Below, piece after piece: positions 1-9,458 of a stretch of 64,000 bases of DNA. This DNA comes from Acinetobacter johnsonii CIP 64.6 (GTDB taxonomy: Bacteria > Pseudomonadota > Gammaproteobacteria > Pseudomonadales > Moraxellaceae). The notes beneath the pieces are model-generated. The model made no database searches. It saw only the letters and a list, made by a program, of their open reading frames with translations, and was not told the origin of the DNA. The number at the start of each line of letters is the position of its first letter. Within the stretch, counting starts at the first letter, position 1. A program made the translations under genes and the position numbers. The stretch covers positions 434,126 through 498,125 of the forward strand of contig NZ_KB849236.1 of assembly GCF_000368045.1 (NCBI RefSeq), in the 5' to 3' direction.

Positions 1-110
1 GGATAGAAAAAGCTATACATGAGGATAGAGGCAATCAGTGTGGTAAACACTGAGTTATTTTTCACAATATTTTTGAAAGTTTGTTTGTAATAAAAGAAAA
101 ATGATTTCAT
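1..110 (-). CDS. ABC-2 type permease, N-terminal part only (runs off the window)
   Basis: On the minus strand an ATG at 110 opens a frame that stays open to the window edge. It begins MKSFFFYYKQTF, followed by a hydrophobic stretch. The start overlaps the stop of the upstream permease gene (ATGA), which indicates translational coupling. A second ABC-2 permease of the same exporter is the natural reading, because HlyD-type operons of the YhiI/YhhJ or YbhFSR kind often carry two such permeases. Only about 36 residues are visible, so the assignment rests mainly on context. Confidence 0.6.
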   Translation of the reverse strand, partial: MKSFFFYYKQTFKNIVKNNSVFTTLIASILMYSFFY

Positions 111-1237
111 GAGTGAATCTCCTGAACATTTTTCCTCAATAAACGAAGACTTAATAAGCTAAATATCACTGCAAAAACGAGCAGAATAATGAAAGGTATA
201 ACTGAAATAATGACATCGCTTCCAATCACCCATTGCTCAGTTTGTAATTTTGCGTAAGGGGTAAATGGAATAATCATTGACCATAATTGTGTAAATGCAG
301 GAGCATTATTTAAGGGGAGTGTGACACCTGCGAAACTCATGGATGAGCCACCATAGAGTGCAATAAAACCAAAACTTTTAGGCAGGTCTTTGGTAGCTAA
401 GATAACGCTACTGCTGATCATGGCATATGCAAAATAAAACACAAACTGAGCGATCAAAAGAAAGCTAAGTGAGCCTGCGATAAAATAACCTTTGACCTGG
501 CTGAGCCAGAACATCCAGCACCATGTCCAGAAACAAAAAATCAGCACATAAAGCAAAATTTTTCCAAAAAATCGAGAAACAATCTGTGTTGAACCTAGCC
601 ATTCTGCAAAGGTATGACGCTTAAATTCTTGCCCGATTGCGAATGCAATACAACAACACAGCAATAAATGGAGTACTGCAGGAACAATGAACGGTCCTAA
701 AAATAGCTCATAACTCATGCTGGGGTTATATAGCATCGAGACTTTGACATGTGGCGTAGGGAATTCAGCATAAGGGATTTTATTTGCTAAATAACTGTTA
801 CCTAAATAGTCGCCAATGGCATTGAGGGTGCTACTTTGCATTGCTGAAGCAATGGTATTGCCAATAGTAAAAAAAGATTGGTTATACGCCATACTAATTT
901 GAGCATTTTTTGCCTGAACAAGTCGTTGCTCCGCACCTTCAGGAATGAAAACAAAACCCCAAACCTGAGTACTATTAATCATACGTTCAACTTCGTCTTG
1001 ACTTGAACTGATAGTCTTTACACTTAGACTTGGGTTAATACTGAGGTTATGAATGATTTGTCGGCTTAATTGGCTTTGATCTTGGTCAACAATGGCAATC
1101 GGTAAGTGCTCAGCTTTTCCAGCCGAAAGCATGCTGGTAAAAAAGATGATGATCAATAAAGGCATAATGATTGCCATAAATGCATCTACTTTATGGCATT
1201 TTAAATAACGCAACTCTCGAAGCATTGCAGCAAACAT
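107..1237 (-). CDS. ABC-2 type transporter permease (YhhJ/YbhS-like)
   Basis: A 376-aa inner-membrane protein with one N-terminal transmembrane helix (about residues 22-40), a periplasmic domain of roughly 130 residues, and five or six C-terminal helices from about residue 180. This is the usual plan of ABC2_membrane_3 permeases that pair with HlyD-type adaptors. It is the third gene of a minus-strand operon, 3 bp after the adaptor stop and overlapping the next permease by 4 bp. It probably forms the channel of a tripartite exporter. No ATPase gene is visible; it should lie to the left of the window. The substrate cannot be read from the sequence. Confidence 0.85.
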   Translation of the reverse strand: MFAAMLRELRYLKCHKVDAFMAIIMPLLIIIFFTSMLSAGKAEHLPIAIVDQDQSQLSRQIIHNLSINPSLSVKTISSSQDEVERMINSTQVWGFVFIPEGAEQRLVQAKNAQISMAYNQSFFTIGNTIASAMQSSTLNAIGDYLGNSYLANKIPYAEFPTPHVKVSMLYNPSMSYELFLGPFIVPAVLHLLLCCCIAFAIGQEFKRHTFAEWLGSTQIVSRFFGKILLYVLIFCFWTWCWMFWLSQVKGYFIAGSLSFLLIAQFVFYFAYAMISSSVILATKDLPKSFGFIALYGGSSMSFAGVTLPLNNAPAFTQLWSMIIPFTPYAKLQTEQWVIGSDVIISVIPFIILLVFAVIFSLLSLRLLRKNVQEIHS

Positions 1238-1240
1238 TGG

Positions 1241-2401
1241 TTATTTTGCCTCTTTAATTTTAAAAAGTACGCTCATTCCAACTTTAAGATCTGGAATAGA
1301 TTGCTCAGGTACTAAGTGGAATTTAAAGCTGCGAATATCATAACCACCCGTTTGACGTGTGGTTTTAATGGTTGCAAAGTCTCCTTCAACATCAATGTTC
1401 TTCACTTTAAATGTGACTTTTTGATTCAGCGCAGGTACGAAACCATCTAAAGTTTTGTTTTGATATACACTTTCATACATATCTTCACGGACATTTAAAC
1501 TGACCCACATCTCATGGTCTTCAATAATACTGACGACAGGCACACCAGTTGCGACTAACTCTGTTGGTTTGCCATAGGTTTTCGATACAGTACCGTCGAC
1601 CGGTGAATAGAGCTTGGTTTCTTCTGTCAATGCATTTGCTTCTTTGACAGCAGCTTGTGCCATGGCGACTTTTGCATCGGCAGTTGATTTCTGTTGTTCG
1701 GTGCTACCACGTTTAGCGCGTGCATATTGTTGATATGACGCCTCAGCAGTTTCACGGGCAGAGGTTTGTGCCGCAAGCATCTCATCACGACGTTGACGAG
1801 AAATCACACCTTGTTGATAGAGGTTTTCACCTCGTTTATAGGTTGTTGCTGCAAGTTCTGCTTGCGTTTTTAAAGCTTGCCAGTTGGCATACAGAGTTTC
1901 AATATTTTCTTGTTGAGAACCACGATAAACGGTTGACTGGAATGCCATTGCACTTTGCAAGGCGGCTTGGGCTTGTTCTTTTTTGGCTTCAAGTTCGGGA
2001 CTCACAAAGCGAATAAGCGCTTGCCCTTTTTTTACGGCTTGTCCTTCAGTTACATAAAATTCTTCGATACGACTAGGTACTTTGGTGCTGATGTGTATTG
2101 TTTCAGCTTCAACTCGTCCTTGTAATTCAACTGCTTGGGGTTGATATGCTTTCCATAAACCATATGCAATTAAGCCAAGCAAAATAAATACAATAATTAG
2201 ACCAATAATTTTAGCTTTACCTTTCTGGGGTGGTTGCGCTGGTGGTTCCTGAGTATTTGATGGTGTAGCAGTCTTGTTAGTGTCAATTTGTTCTGTTGAA
2301 GATGCTTGCTCATTTACGACGTTAGTCGTTTGCGTTTCATCCGCTTTTGCCACGTCATTTGTATCGCGTTCTGAATTGGATGATGATTGATTTTGGCTCA
2401 T
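1241..2401 (-). CDS. HlyD-family periplasmic adaptor (membrane fusion protein)
   Basis: A 386-aa adaptor that links the inner-membrane permeases to a TolC-type outer-membrane channel. Residues 1-60 are a polar Ser/Thr/Gln-rich cytoplasmic tail, residues 64-83 a single membrane anchor, followed by a biotinyl-lipoyl-like half motif (VPSRIEEFYVTEGQAVKKGQ), an Ala/Gln-rich coiled-coil hairpin (about 135-250) and the second half motif (LYSPVDGTVSKTYGKPTELV). The ATG at 2401 is chosen over an upstream TTG because GGAG sits directly before it. The long charged N-terminal tail is unusual for this family. It is cotranscribed with the TolC-like gene upstream. Confidence 0.88.
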   Translation of the reverse strand: MSQNQSSSNSERDTNDVAKADETQTTNVVNEQASSTEQIDTNKTATPSNTQEPPAQPPQKGKAKIIGLIIVFILLGLIAYGLWKAYQPQAVELQGRVEAETIHISTKVPSRIEEFYVTEGQAVKKGQALIRFVSPELEAKKEQAQAALQSAMAFQSTVYRGSQQENIETLYANWQALKTQAELAATTYKRGENLYQQGVISRQRRDEMLAAQTSARETAEASYQQYARAKRGSTEQQKSTADAKVAMAQAAVKEANALTEETKLYSPVDGTVSKTYGKPTELVATGVPVVSIIEDHEMWVSLNVREDMYESVYQNKTLDGFVPALNQKVTFKVKNIDVEGDFATIKTTRQTGGYDIRSFKFHLVPEQSIPDLKVGMSVLFKIKEAK

Positions 2402-2413
2402 AATATTCTCCAA

Positions 2414-3910
2414 TTAGCGGATATAGTCAGTACGTGGCTGGTTCACATAAAGCTTAAATTCATCAATAGAACCGTAGCTTTGTAGCAAAGTGGCCAGAGA
2501 TAAAATGTATTTATAAGAATTAAGCGCCATTTCACTTTTTAAAGCGCTTAATGCATTTTGAGCATCAATGACTTGGGTGGCAGTACCCATACCTTCTTTA
2601 AATGAGAGTTGTTGAATACGCAGGTTTTCTTGCGCTGCTTTGGTATTTTGAGTCAGGAGTTGATGACTGGTCTGAGAGGCAGTTAATTCACTATAAGATT
2701 TGTACAATACGTTTTCGATTTCTTGTTTGGTACGTTCAGTCATGAGTTCGGCGGCATAACGCTTCAACTCGGCGGCATGCACATTTTTATTTTTATCTAC
2801 TCCTGAAAATAAATTGTATTTTGCCATCACGCCCACAATCCAATTTTCTTTGTCATCTAGGCCATATTCACCAAAAGCAAAAAGGCTGGGTCTTTTGGCT
2901 GCTTGTTGGATTCTTACATTTTCATTGGCAAGTTGAGTATCCATCTGCAACTTTTTGACCAAGCTGGAATTTTGGTCATAGCTGGCCAGCAATTTATCCA
3001 GAGAATGGTTTTCTACAGTATTTACAAAGAGGGGGGTGCTGAGATTTAAGCCTTCTTTAGTCTGTAATAGATTTTGAAGACTAAATTGACTGGCACGCAA
3101 ATTCGACTGTGCATTTTGATAAGTACGTTCAGCATTATTGCGTGCCACTTCAAATTGCATGCGTTGCCCTTTATTAATAAAGCCTTGCTGCTCTAATTTA
3201 AGTGCATTGTTATAGTGTTGTTGCATGGCATTCAAATTAAACAGACTCGCGTTGAGCAGTTGCTGTTGTAATTGCACATTAAAATAAGATTGAATCATTT
3301 CAAAACGCTGTGAATCTTGTTGTTGTTTCACACTTATATTTGAGCGCTGTGCCTGAATATTGGCAATTTGTTTGGCGCTATTGATTTTCCCACCTGTGTA
3401 AAGTGGCATGACCATCGAGACTGAGGTGCGGACATCATGATCTTTAATGGTGACATCTAGATTATTTGGAACTTTATTGAGACCATCATTTACGGTTTGA
3501 TCGAAACCTTGACTGACTTGATCAATCGCCTCGGGCGAAAGTACATTTTCCCATTGTGATAATTTGTCATCAAAACCACGTGTCAGGGAGTTTTCGAGTC
3601 TGCGTTTACTTGACTCTAAAGGTACGCTGGTTTCGCTATGAAAAGAGTAAGCACGCGCATTTAAATCAATGCGTGGAAGACCTAAATGTTTGACCGCTTC
3701 CATTTCAAGTTGTGAGGCTTGTTGCAAAGCTTGTTGTGCTTGAGACGCATAAGCATTTTCGACAACATATTGTTCGGCTTGGTTATAACTCAACGTCTGG
3801 GCAAATAGCGAAGTCGAAAATAGAGCACAGCTGATCAAGTGAATACTCAAGCTGAGTTGTTTAGGCAGCCGTTTGACCTTAAAACTTGGTCGATCATGTC
3901 GTTTCAACAT
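2414..3910 (-). CDS. TolC-family outer-membrane efflux protein
   Basis: About 498 aa with an N-terminal export signal (hydrophobic LSIHLISCALFSTSLFAQ, cleavage after AQ) and the long Gln/Asn-rich helical repeats of outer-membrane efflux proteins. Typical phrases are MPLYTGGKINSAKQIA in the first repeat and YNLFSGVDKNKNVHAAE in the second. It is the first gene of the export operon and supplies the outer-membrane exit duct. The ATG at 3910 is preferred; a TTG at 3925 would add five residues, and neither has a clear ribosome-binding site. Confidence 0.88.
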   Translation of the reverse strand: MLKRHDRPSFKVKRLPKQLSLSIHLISCALFSTSLFAQTLSYNQAEQYVVENAYASQAQQALQQASQLEMEAVKHLGLPRIDLNARAYSFHSETSVPLESSKRRLENSLTRGFDDKLSQWENVLSPEAIDQVSQGFDQTVNDGLNKVPNNLDVTIKDHDVRTSVSMVMPLYTGGKINSAKQIANIQAQRSNISVKQQQDSQRFEMIQSYFNVQLQQQLLNASLFNLNAMQQHYNNALKLEQQGFINKGQRMQFEVARNNAERTYQNAQSNLRASQFSLQNLLQTKEGLNLSTPLFVNTVENHSLDKLLASYDQNSSLVKKLQMDTQLANENVRIQQAAKRPSLFAFGEYGLDDKENWIVGVMAKYNLFSGVDKNKNVHAAELKRYAAELMTERTKQEIENVLYKSYSELTASQTSHQLLTQNTKAAQENLRIQQLSFKEGMGTATQVIDAQNALSALKSEMALNSYKYILSLATLLQSYGSIDEFKLYVNQPRTDYIR

Positions 3911-3925
3911 TATGGTATGTCGCAA

Positions 3926-4256
3926 TTTAATATTATCCTGAATTAGTATAAATTGTTTTTATAAAATTTAAATATTATTTTTTTAATTAAATAGTTATAT
4001 CGCTCCGATTGGTGTATTCAATTTGTAAAAAATAGAGTTTTTAGTCTAGTAAAAACAAGATAAATCTCGTTTTTAAAGTTTATAAATATGCATCCAAATG
4101 ATGATTAAAATAAATTTAAAAGGATAAACATGATTGAAAAATTAATAAGATTTAGATGATTAGATTGAAATATTTACTCGATAAGCTGCTGCAAGCTGCG
4201 TCAATCTGTGCTTAAATTCCTATCTCAATTTGTTCCACTTTGACAAAGGAAAATTC
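3926..4256. other. Divergent, very AT-rich intergenic region
   Basis: 331 bp between the leftward export operon and serC, with long A/T runs. It must hold both promoters, but none stands out enough to place. A ten-codon open frame at 4130-4159 (ATG after AAAAGGA) could be a leader peptide, but nothing else supports that. The serC ribosome-binding site AAAGGA is at 4245-4250. Confidence 0.5.
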
Positions 4257-5336
4257 ATGCGTGCTTATAATTTCTGCGCTGGTCCTGCTGCATTACCTAC
4301 TGCCGTTTTAGAAAAAGCCCAAGCTGAAATGCTCGATTGGCATGGCAAGGGTCTTTCCATCATGGAAATGAGTCATCGTAGCAATGACTATGTTGCTGTA
4401 GCAGAAAAAGCTGAAGCTGATTTGCGAAAGCTCATGAACATTCCAGAGAACTATAAAGTTTTGTTCTTACAAGGTGGTGCATCCTTACAATTTTCAGCGA
4501 TTCCACTAAACTTGTTAGGAAACAATAATAAGGCTGACTATATTCATACTGGGATTTGGTCTGAAAAAGCATTAAAAGAAGCGAAGCGCTATGGCGACAT
4601 CAATGTTGTTGAAGCGGGTACTTTAATTGATGGTAAACATGCAATCACTGAGCAAAGTACTTGGAACCTTTCTCAAGATGCTGCCTATGTGCATTATGCC
4701 GATAATGAAACCATTGGTGGGTTGCAATTTGCAGGAATTCCTGAGGTTGGTGCATCGTTAATTTCTGATTTATCTTCAAGCATTTTATCTGCCCCGATTG
4801 ATGTAACTAAATTTGGTTTAATTTATGCAGGCGCGCAAAAGAATATTGGACCTGCTGGATTAACGTTGGTGATTGTTCGGGAAGATTTACTCGATCAAGC
4901 CAAACCTGAAATTCCAAGCATCTTGAAATACGCTTCGCAAGCAAAGAATGATTCGATGGTCAATACACCATCGACCTATGCATGGTACTTATCCGGTCTG
5001 GTATTTGAATGGTTGCTTGAACAAGGCGGTGTTGAAGCGATTCATAAAGTGAACCTTGAAAAGGCGAAACTACTTTATGGTTATATCGATGCAAGCGATT
5101 TTTATGCGAACCCAATTGCTGTGCAAAACCGTTCAATTATGAATGTGCCGTTTACTTTGGCGAATCCAGATTTGGAGAAACTTTTCCTCAAAGAAGCTGA
5201 AGAAAACCATTTGTTGAACCTTGCAGGTCACCGCTCAGTTGGTGGGATGCGCGCAAGTATTTATAACGCAGTTCCACTAGAAGGCGTTCAAGCCCTAGTG
5301 AATTTTATGGATGACTTTGCGAAACGCAATGCTTAA
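4257..5336 (+). CDS. serC: Phosphoserine aminotransferase
   Basis: A 359-aa PLP enzyme (EC 2.6.1.52) that converts 3-phosphohydroxypyruvate and glutamate to 3-phosphoserine in serine synthesis; it also acts in pyridoxal phosphate synthesis. The N-terminus MRAYNFCAGPAALP is diagnostic of the family. The PLP-binding lysine is K195 within YAGAQKNIGPAG, and HRSVGGMRAS near the C-terminus is the conserved phosphate-binding region. The start at 4257 is chosen for that N-terminus and for AAAGGA seven bases upstream. The length matches the family. The gene stands alone and ends at a strong terminator. Confidence 0.97.
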   Translation: MRAYNFCAGPAALPTAVLEKAQAEMLDWHGKGLSIMEMSHRSNDYVAVAEKAEADLRKLMNIPENYKVLFLQGGASLQFSAIPLNLLGNNNKADYIHTGIWSEKALKEAKRYGDINVVEAGTLIDGKHAITEQSTWNLSQDAAYVHYADNETIGGLQFAGIPEVGASLISDLSSSILSAPIDVTKFGLIYAGAQKNIGPAGLTLVIVREDLLDQAKPEIPSILKYASQAKNDSMVNTPSTYAWYLSGLVFEWLLEQGGVEAIHKVNLEKAKLLYGYIDASDFYANPIAVQNRSIMNVPFTLANPDLEKLFLKEAEENHLLNLAGHRSVGGMRASIYNAVPLEGVQALVNFMDDFAKRNA

Positions 5337-5349
5337 GTCATAGAAATAA

Positions 5350-5379
5350 AAAAAGCCCATCAAACGATGGGCTTTTTTT
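5350..5379 (+). terminator. Intrinsic terminator of serC
   Basis: The stem GCCCATC/GATGGGC (5355-5361 and 5366-5372) with loop AAAC has an A run before it and seven T after it. It may work for both strands, but it lies directly behind serC. Confidence 0.9.
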
Positions 5380-5458
5380 ATTGGTTTTTTAATAGATTAT
5401 CTAAAACAATCGTGACATTTTGGTGTCATGCCAATGAATTGTTCATTTTATTTATCAC

Positions 5459-6415
5459 CTAGTACGGACGCCCACCTGCAAGACTAATACGCTTTAGTAA
5501 GCGACGTTGATCGACAGGAAAGGGACGACGTGAATGTAGTGTCGCCTGATTGTCCCAAAAGACAATATCTCCAGTTTCCCAATGATGTTCATAGCGGAAC
5601 TCAGGTTTGAGGATGTGCGTACGAAGTGCAGCAATCAGTTCACTGCCTGCCGTATCATCGACATTGAGTAATTCAACTTCCGAACGGGTATTGAGCCAAA
5701 GCGCTTTACGCCCAGATTCTGGATGTGTGCGGACTAAGGGATGCGGATAGGCATGACCTAAAATGGGTTGATCTTTAAAGCGATAATAAGGGCTGTCTCC
5801 ATAACCCGTATTGCCAGTATTACTTTGCGCACGGACGAATGGGTTATAAGTAATCAGCTGTAGCTGGTCGATCTGCTTTTTGACGTCATCGGGAAGCGCA
5901 TCATAGGCTTTGATGGTATTGAACCAAGAGGTTTGTCCGCCGTCTTGAGGAAGCTCAAGGGCATAGAGCAGAGAGCCAAAAGAGGGAAGAGGTGTCCACT
6001 GGTGATCGGCATGTGGGGTGAGTTCGCCATGACCAGTATAGTCGCCTTGACCGACCGCATTGGAAACAGGAACCACATCGGGTGGAACACCAGTGTCAGT
6101 CTGGCTAGCCAGCACAGGATTGTCTGCACTTGGACGGAAAATAGAACCAAAATAGCTGGCAAAGGCTAAATATTGCAGATCATCCAAAGTTTGGTTTTTA
6201 AAAATTAAAATCAGATGTTCGGCCAAAGCTTGTTTTAAGCGATAGATGGTCTCTCCTGCTTGGGCTTTACGGGCATCTAAACCAAAAACCACAGCACCTA
6301 AGGCTTCTTCCGCCAGTGGGATAATTTGTATTTCTTCTGGATTTTGAAATTGTTCAGGTTGATGCCAACGCGGGGCATCATGAATCGCTTGTGAAAGTTG
6401 GGTTAATGCGGTCAT
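5459..6415 (-). CDS. TauD/TfdA-family Fe(II)/2-oxoglutarate dioxygenase
   Basis: A 318-aa cytoplasmic enzyme of the taurine dioxygenase family, which hydroxylates a substrate using Fe(II), O2 and 2-oxoglutarate. The iron triad is visible as H135-x-D137 (TPHADHQW) and H294 (NQATLHSRRPF); Arg 296/297 would bind 2-oxoglutarate. The gene is not next to any ssu/tau transporter, so a taurine or alkyl-sulfate role is not shown and other carboxylic substrates are possible. It is monocistronic, with 168 bp of AT-rich sequence separating it from the next gene. Confidence 0.88.
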   Translation of the reverse strand: MTALTQLSQAIHDAPRWHQPEQFQNPEEIQIIPLAEEALGAVVFGLDARKAQAGETIYRLKQALAEHLILIFKNQTLDDLQYLAFASYFGSIFRPSADNPVLASQTDTGVPPDVVPVSNAVGQGDYTGHGELTPHADHQWTPLPSFGSLLYALELPQDGGQTSWFNTIKAYDALPDDVKKQIDQLQLITYNPFVRAQSNTGNTGYGDSPYYRFKDQPILGHAYPHPLVRTHPESGRKALWLNTRSEVELLNVDDTAGSELIAALRTHILKPEFRYEHHWETGDIVFWDNQATLHSRRPFPVDQRRLLKRISLAGGRPY

Positions 6416-6583
6416 TTTGATTATTTTCTCTAGATATGGGGTCTAGAGAAAATGTAATCAAAATATGTGTAACCTTAAAATTAAAAGAAGTTCTAAACTT
6501 ATGAAAAAATTTAAAAAAATACTAAGTTAATGATTATATTGCTTTTCTTTTATAATAAAATATTGAGCTCAAAATATGCAGAT

Positions 6584-6718
6584 TTAATGTGCGCAAAATG
6601 CCTGATTAAAATACTCAAACAGGTCAGGCGTATTCAGCCAAAGGCTAATCGCCAGAGCAAACAAAGCAACGATGCTAATGCCGATACCACACTTGAGCCA
6701 TAAAAATGAATTAGTCAT
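6584..6718 (-). CDS. 44-aa single-pass membrane protein overlapping the MFS gene
   Basis: The ATG at 6718 lies eight bases inside the end of the MFS transporter gene, so the two are translationally coupled. The product has one hydrophobic helix (about residues 8-27) and a short polar tail ending FNQAFCAH. A longer frame from 6769 exists, but it lies inside the MFS coding sequence and is unlikely. It may be a small partner subunit of the carrier; no family is recognised. Confidence 0.55.
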   Translation of the reverse strand: MTNSFLWLKCGIGISIVALFALAISLWLNTPDLFEYFNQAFCAH

Positions 6719-7919
6719 GGACAACCGCCTTTTCATCGACAAAGAAATGTACCAGTACGCCAAAAACACTCAGAATAATAGAGAACAGCCAAATCAAGTC
6801 ATAATTACCTGTCACGTCATGGTTCACACCACCTAGCCATCCACCGAAAAATGAACCAACTTGATGAGTAAAGAACACGATGCCACTCAGCATGCTGAGG
6901 TACTTAATACCAAACATATTGGCCACAATACCGTTGGTCAAAGGCACTGTAGATAACCATAATAAACCCATCACTACGCCAAAGCTATAGATGGTGACTG
7001 TGCTGAGCGGGAGCATTAAAAAGGCAATAATTGCAATGCCTCTGAGCCCATATAAGCCCATCAGTAACTTTGGTTTAGAATATTTCCCACCTAGCCAACC
7101 AGCAGTGTAGGTGCCAACGATATTAAATAAACCGACCAGCGCTAAGAAAACAGTTCCTGTAGTTGCATTAAAACCCTGGTCAATCAAATAGCCAGGTAAA
7201 TGGATACCTATAAAGACGACTTGGAAGCCACAGACCAAAAAACCAAGTGATAGGAACCAAAATGGTTTATGGTTTTTCGCAATGACTAAAATATCTTTAA
7301 AGCTGAGCTGAACTTGATTGGTTGACGCATTCGGTACAACAAAGGCGGGAGCTTTGAGCATCCAAGCCAGTGGAATAATCATCGCAATTAAAAGTGCACT
7401 AACGACCAACGCCGCAGACCAGCCAAAGTTTTGTAACAGCAGTAAGGTTGACGGCAGCATAATGAACTGCCCAAAAGAACCCGCTGCACTGGCAATGCCC
7501 ATAGCAAGGCTACGTTTTTCAGGCGGTGCAGCACGACCCACCGCGGATAACAATACAGAAAAAGAGGTCGCAGATAATGCTAGGCCCAAAATAAGACCGA
7601 CACTTAAGTTGAGTAACCAACCCGTAGAGCTGACTGCCATGAGCAGCAAACCGATGGTATACAACACACCACCGACGGCAACCACGATTTTAGAGCCATA
7701 TTTATCTGCTAATGCGCCTGTAAAGGGCTGCGCAGCGCCCCAAATCAGGTTTTGCATCGCAATCGCTAGACTAAAAACATTATGTCCCCAGCCAAACTCA
7801 TCACTCATAGGCACAAGGTAGAGTCCAAAGCCATGTCGGACACCCAGTGATAATGCCAGAATTATTGCACTTCCAATGAGCATGTAAATCAGCGGTTTGG
7901 AAAAACGAGTTTCTGACAT
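6711..7919 (-). CDS. Major facilitator superfamily transporter
   Basis: A 402-aa protein with about twelve transmembrane helices in two six-helix halves. The loop after helix 2 carries the MFS signature GALADKYGSK, and the second half has the equivalent AGWLGGKYSKPK. Overall it resembles the monocarboxylate/oxalate-formate antiporter branch of MFS, but no substrate can be assigned. It is the first gene of a two-gene unit with the 44-aa membrane protein. Confidence 0.87.
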   Translation of the reverse strand: MSETRFSKPLIYMLIGSAIILALSLGVRHGFGLYLVPMSDEFGWGHNVFSLAIAMQNLIWGAAQPFTGALADKYGSKIVVAVGGVLYTIGLLLMAVSSTGWLLNLSVGLILGLALSATSFSVLLSAVGRAAPPEKRSLAMGIASAAGSFGQFIMLPSTLLLLQNFGWSAALVVSALLIAMIIPLAWMLKAPAFVVPNASTNQVQLSFKDILVIAKNHKPFWFLSLGFLVCGFQVVFIGIHLPGYLIDQGFNATTGTVFLALVGLFNIVGTYTAGWLGGKYSKPKLLMGLYGLRGIAIIAFLMLPLSTVTIYSFGVVMGLLWLSTVPLTNGIVANMFGIKYLSMLSGIVFFTHQVGSFFGGWLGGVNHDVTGNYDLIWLFSIILSVFGVLVHFFVDEKAVVHD

Positions 7920-8029
7920 ATTTCAACCAAAAAATGAGCTTAGAGTTCGTTATATTAAGTGAATTATTTGCTGAAAGCGATGATAAAAAATTGACTATTT
8001 GATCAATAAAAACAATGAATATTCATGAA

Positions 8030-8054
8030 AAAAGACGACTTGGTGTCGTCTTTT
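8030..8054 (-). terminator. Terminator downstream of the OmpW-family gene
   Basis: The inverted repeat AAAAGACGAC/GTCGTCTTTT flanks a five-base loop. Read on the minus strand it ends in a T run directly after the porin gene. Confidence 0.8.
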
Positions 8055-8071
8055 GGGTAGTTGTTTGAAGC

Positions 8072-9130
8072 TTAGAATCGGTAGCCGACACCTGCATAAG
8101 CCAGAATTGGGTTAATTTCAATATCAGCTGTGGATTTGATCAGTTCACCGTGCGTGGCATCTTTGACGGTGATCGTGGTTTCATTTTTAAGATGAGCATA
8201 GGACACCGAGCCGACAGCAAACCATTTATCGTTAAAGTCATAGGTGAAACCGACGGTTGCAATAGGGGCGAAGGCATCGGTTGCTTCTAGCTTAACTTTG
8301 GGATTGGCTGAACTCTTTTTCCCTTCAAGTGATGCACCAGCATTTCCTTCTTTAATATTGGCAATCATATGGCCTGCTGCAATCAAGTCTTTTTCAGTTT
8401 GTGGGTTAATTTCCAGCTCATTAAAGTAGGCATACATCATTCCAACACCGACATACGGACGGAATTTATTCACCCCTGTTTTACCAAAGTGATATTGGAA
8501 CTCGAAAGCAGGTGTCCATGCACGTGCAGATGCCGCAGGGCCGTGTGCTTCCAAATCGGTAATGAAAATATCATTTTCAAGTTCTAAATTGCCTAAAGCT
8601 CCGCCCATAGGTGTTGCAGTTGCTGAAAAAGGCGCATAAATTTTGCCTTTACCTTGTAAGTCGACTTTCGGTGGAATCCCTGCTTTCATTTCAAAAGAAA
8701 TATTGTCGGTAAAAAAGTAATTAGTCATGATGCCCAATGTGGTGACATCGTCGGCTTCTAAACCCGTACCTGGATTATCCCATTGACTGAGTCCACGGAT
8801 TTCAGCAGTTCCACTTAGAGCACTTGGAATGGTATCTAAAGTATTGAGTGCTGCTTGTAGCAATAGTGAAGGGGTAAATCCCTCTTTTAAATTGTCTTTG
8901 ACGGTTTGAGATTTAACATCCCCGACCTTTGCTGTTTCTCCTTCTTTAACTGATGTGTTAACTCGGAAGGGTTGAGCTTTACCTTGTGGCATGACGTGTA
9001 AAGCACCGACCGATACAGAAAAGCGTTTAAATCCATCACCATCTTGTAGACTAAAATAAGGTGAATCTACATGTGTGAGCATAGGCAAGGCAGCAATAGA
9101 CGTTGCTACACAAAGCAATGTTTTTTTCAT
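8072..9130 (-). CDS. OmpW/AlkL-family outer-membrane protein, long form
   Basis: A 352-aa beta-barrel protein with a signal peptide (LLCVATSIAALPMLTHV). OmpW traits are the LGIMTNYFFTDNISFEMKAG segment, FRPYVGVGMMY and the C-terminal AYAGVGYRF with terminal Phe for BAM recognition. Classical OmpW is about 200 aa. The extra length here lies mostly in inserts at about residues 50-115, 160-190 and 225-260, probably extracellular loops. OmpW proteins form narrow channels for hydrophobic small molecules. The gene is monocistronic. Confidence 0.85.
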   Translation of the reverse strand: MKKTLLCVATSIAALPMLTHVDSPYFSLQDGDGFKRFSVSVGALHVMPQGKAQPFRVNTSVKEGETAKVGDVKSQTVKDNLKEGFTPSLLLQAALNTLDTIPSALSGTAEIRGLSQWDNPGTGLEADDVTTLGIMTNYFFTDNISFEMKAGIPPKVDLQGKGKIYAPFSATATPMGGALGNLELENDIFITDLEAHGPAASARAWTPAFEFQYHFGKTGVNKFRPYVGVGMMYAYFNELEINPQTEKDLIAAGHMIANIKEGNAGASLEGKKSSANPKVKLEATDAFAPIATVGFTYDFNDKWFAVGSVSYAHLKNETTITVKDATHGELIKSTADIEINPILAYAGVGYRF

Positions 9131-9394
9131 TCTGGGACTCCATGTCCAAATTAGCTATTCGTTTTTATAGAGCGTATTATTAAGGTTGCTGCTACGATAA
9201 AGCTGTTGTTTTTGAAGGACATGTGTTTTTGACATTTGTGAATGTCAAAACCTGTTTTGTGTGATCGTGTTACTAGCTTGCAATCTTTGTTACAGATGAA
9301 TGAATGTAATAGAGCGCTACTGTTGAGTATTTTTTGATTCTAGCTGTTTGTAAAATAAAGAATAAATTTCACATCCAATATTTGTTTAGTCATA
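9131..9394. other. Intergenic region upstream of the OmpW-family gene
   Basis: Together with the terminator to its right this is a 328-bp gene-free stretch. It should hold the porin promoter, but I see no clear -35/-10 pair, RNA gene or repeat in it. Confidence 0.5.
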
Positions 9395-9422
9395 AAAAAG
9401 ACCACCTGAAGGTGGTCTTTTT
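9395..9422 (-). terminator. Terminator of map
   Basis: A near-perfect hairpin AAAAAGACCACC/GGTGGTCTTTTT with loop TGAA follows the map stop codon on the minus strand. Confidence 0.88.
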
Positions 9423-9458
9423 GACAGATGGCATCATATTTCATGCCAATGACATCAT

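Noticed and set aside
1720..2016. 98-aa frame on the plus strand opposite the HlyD-like gene
   Set aside because: It is antisense to a clear adaptor gene, has no ribosome-binding site and has no protein-like composition.
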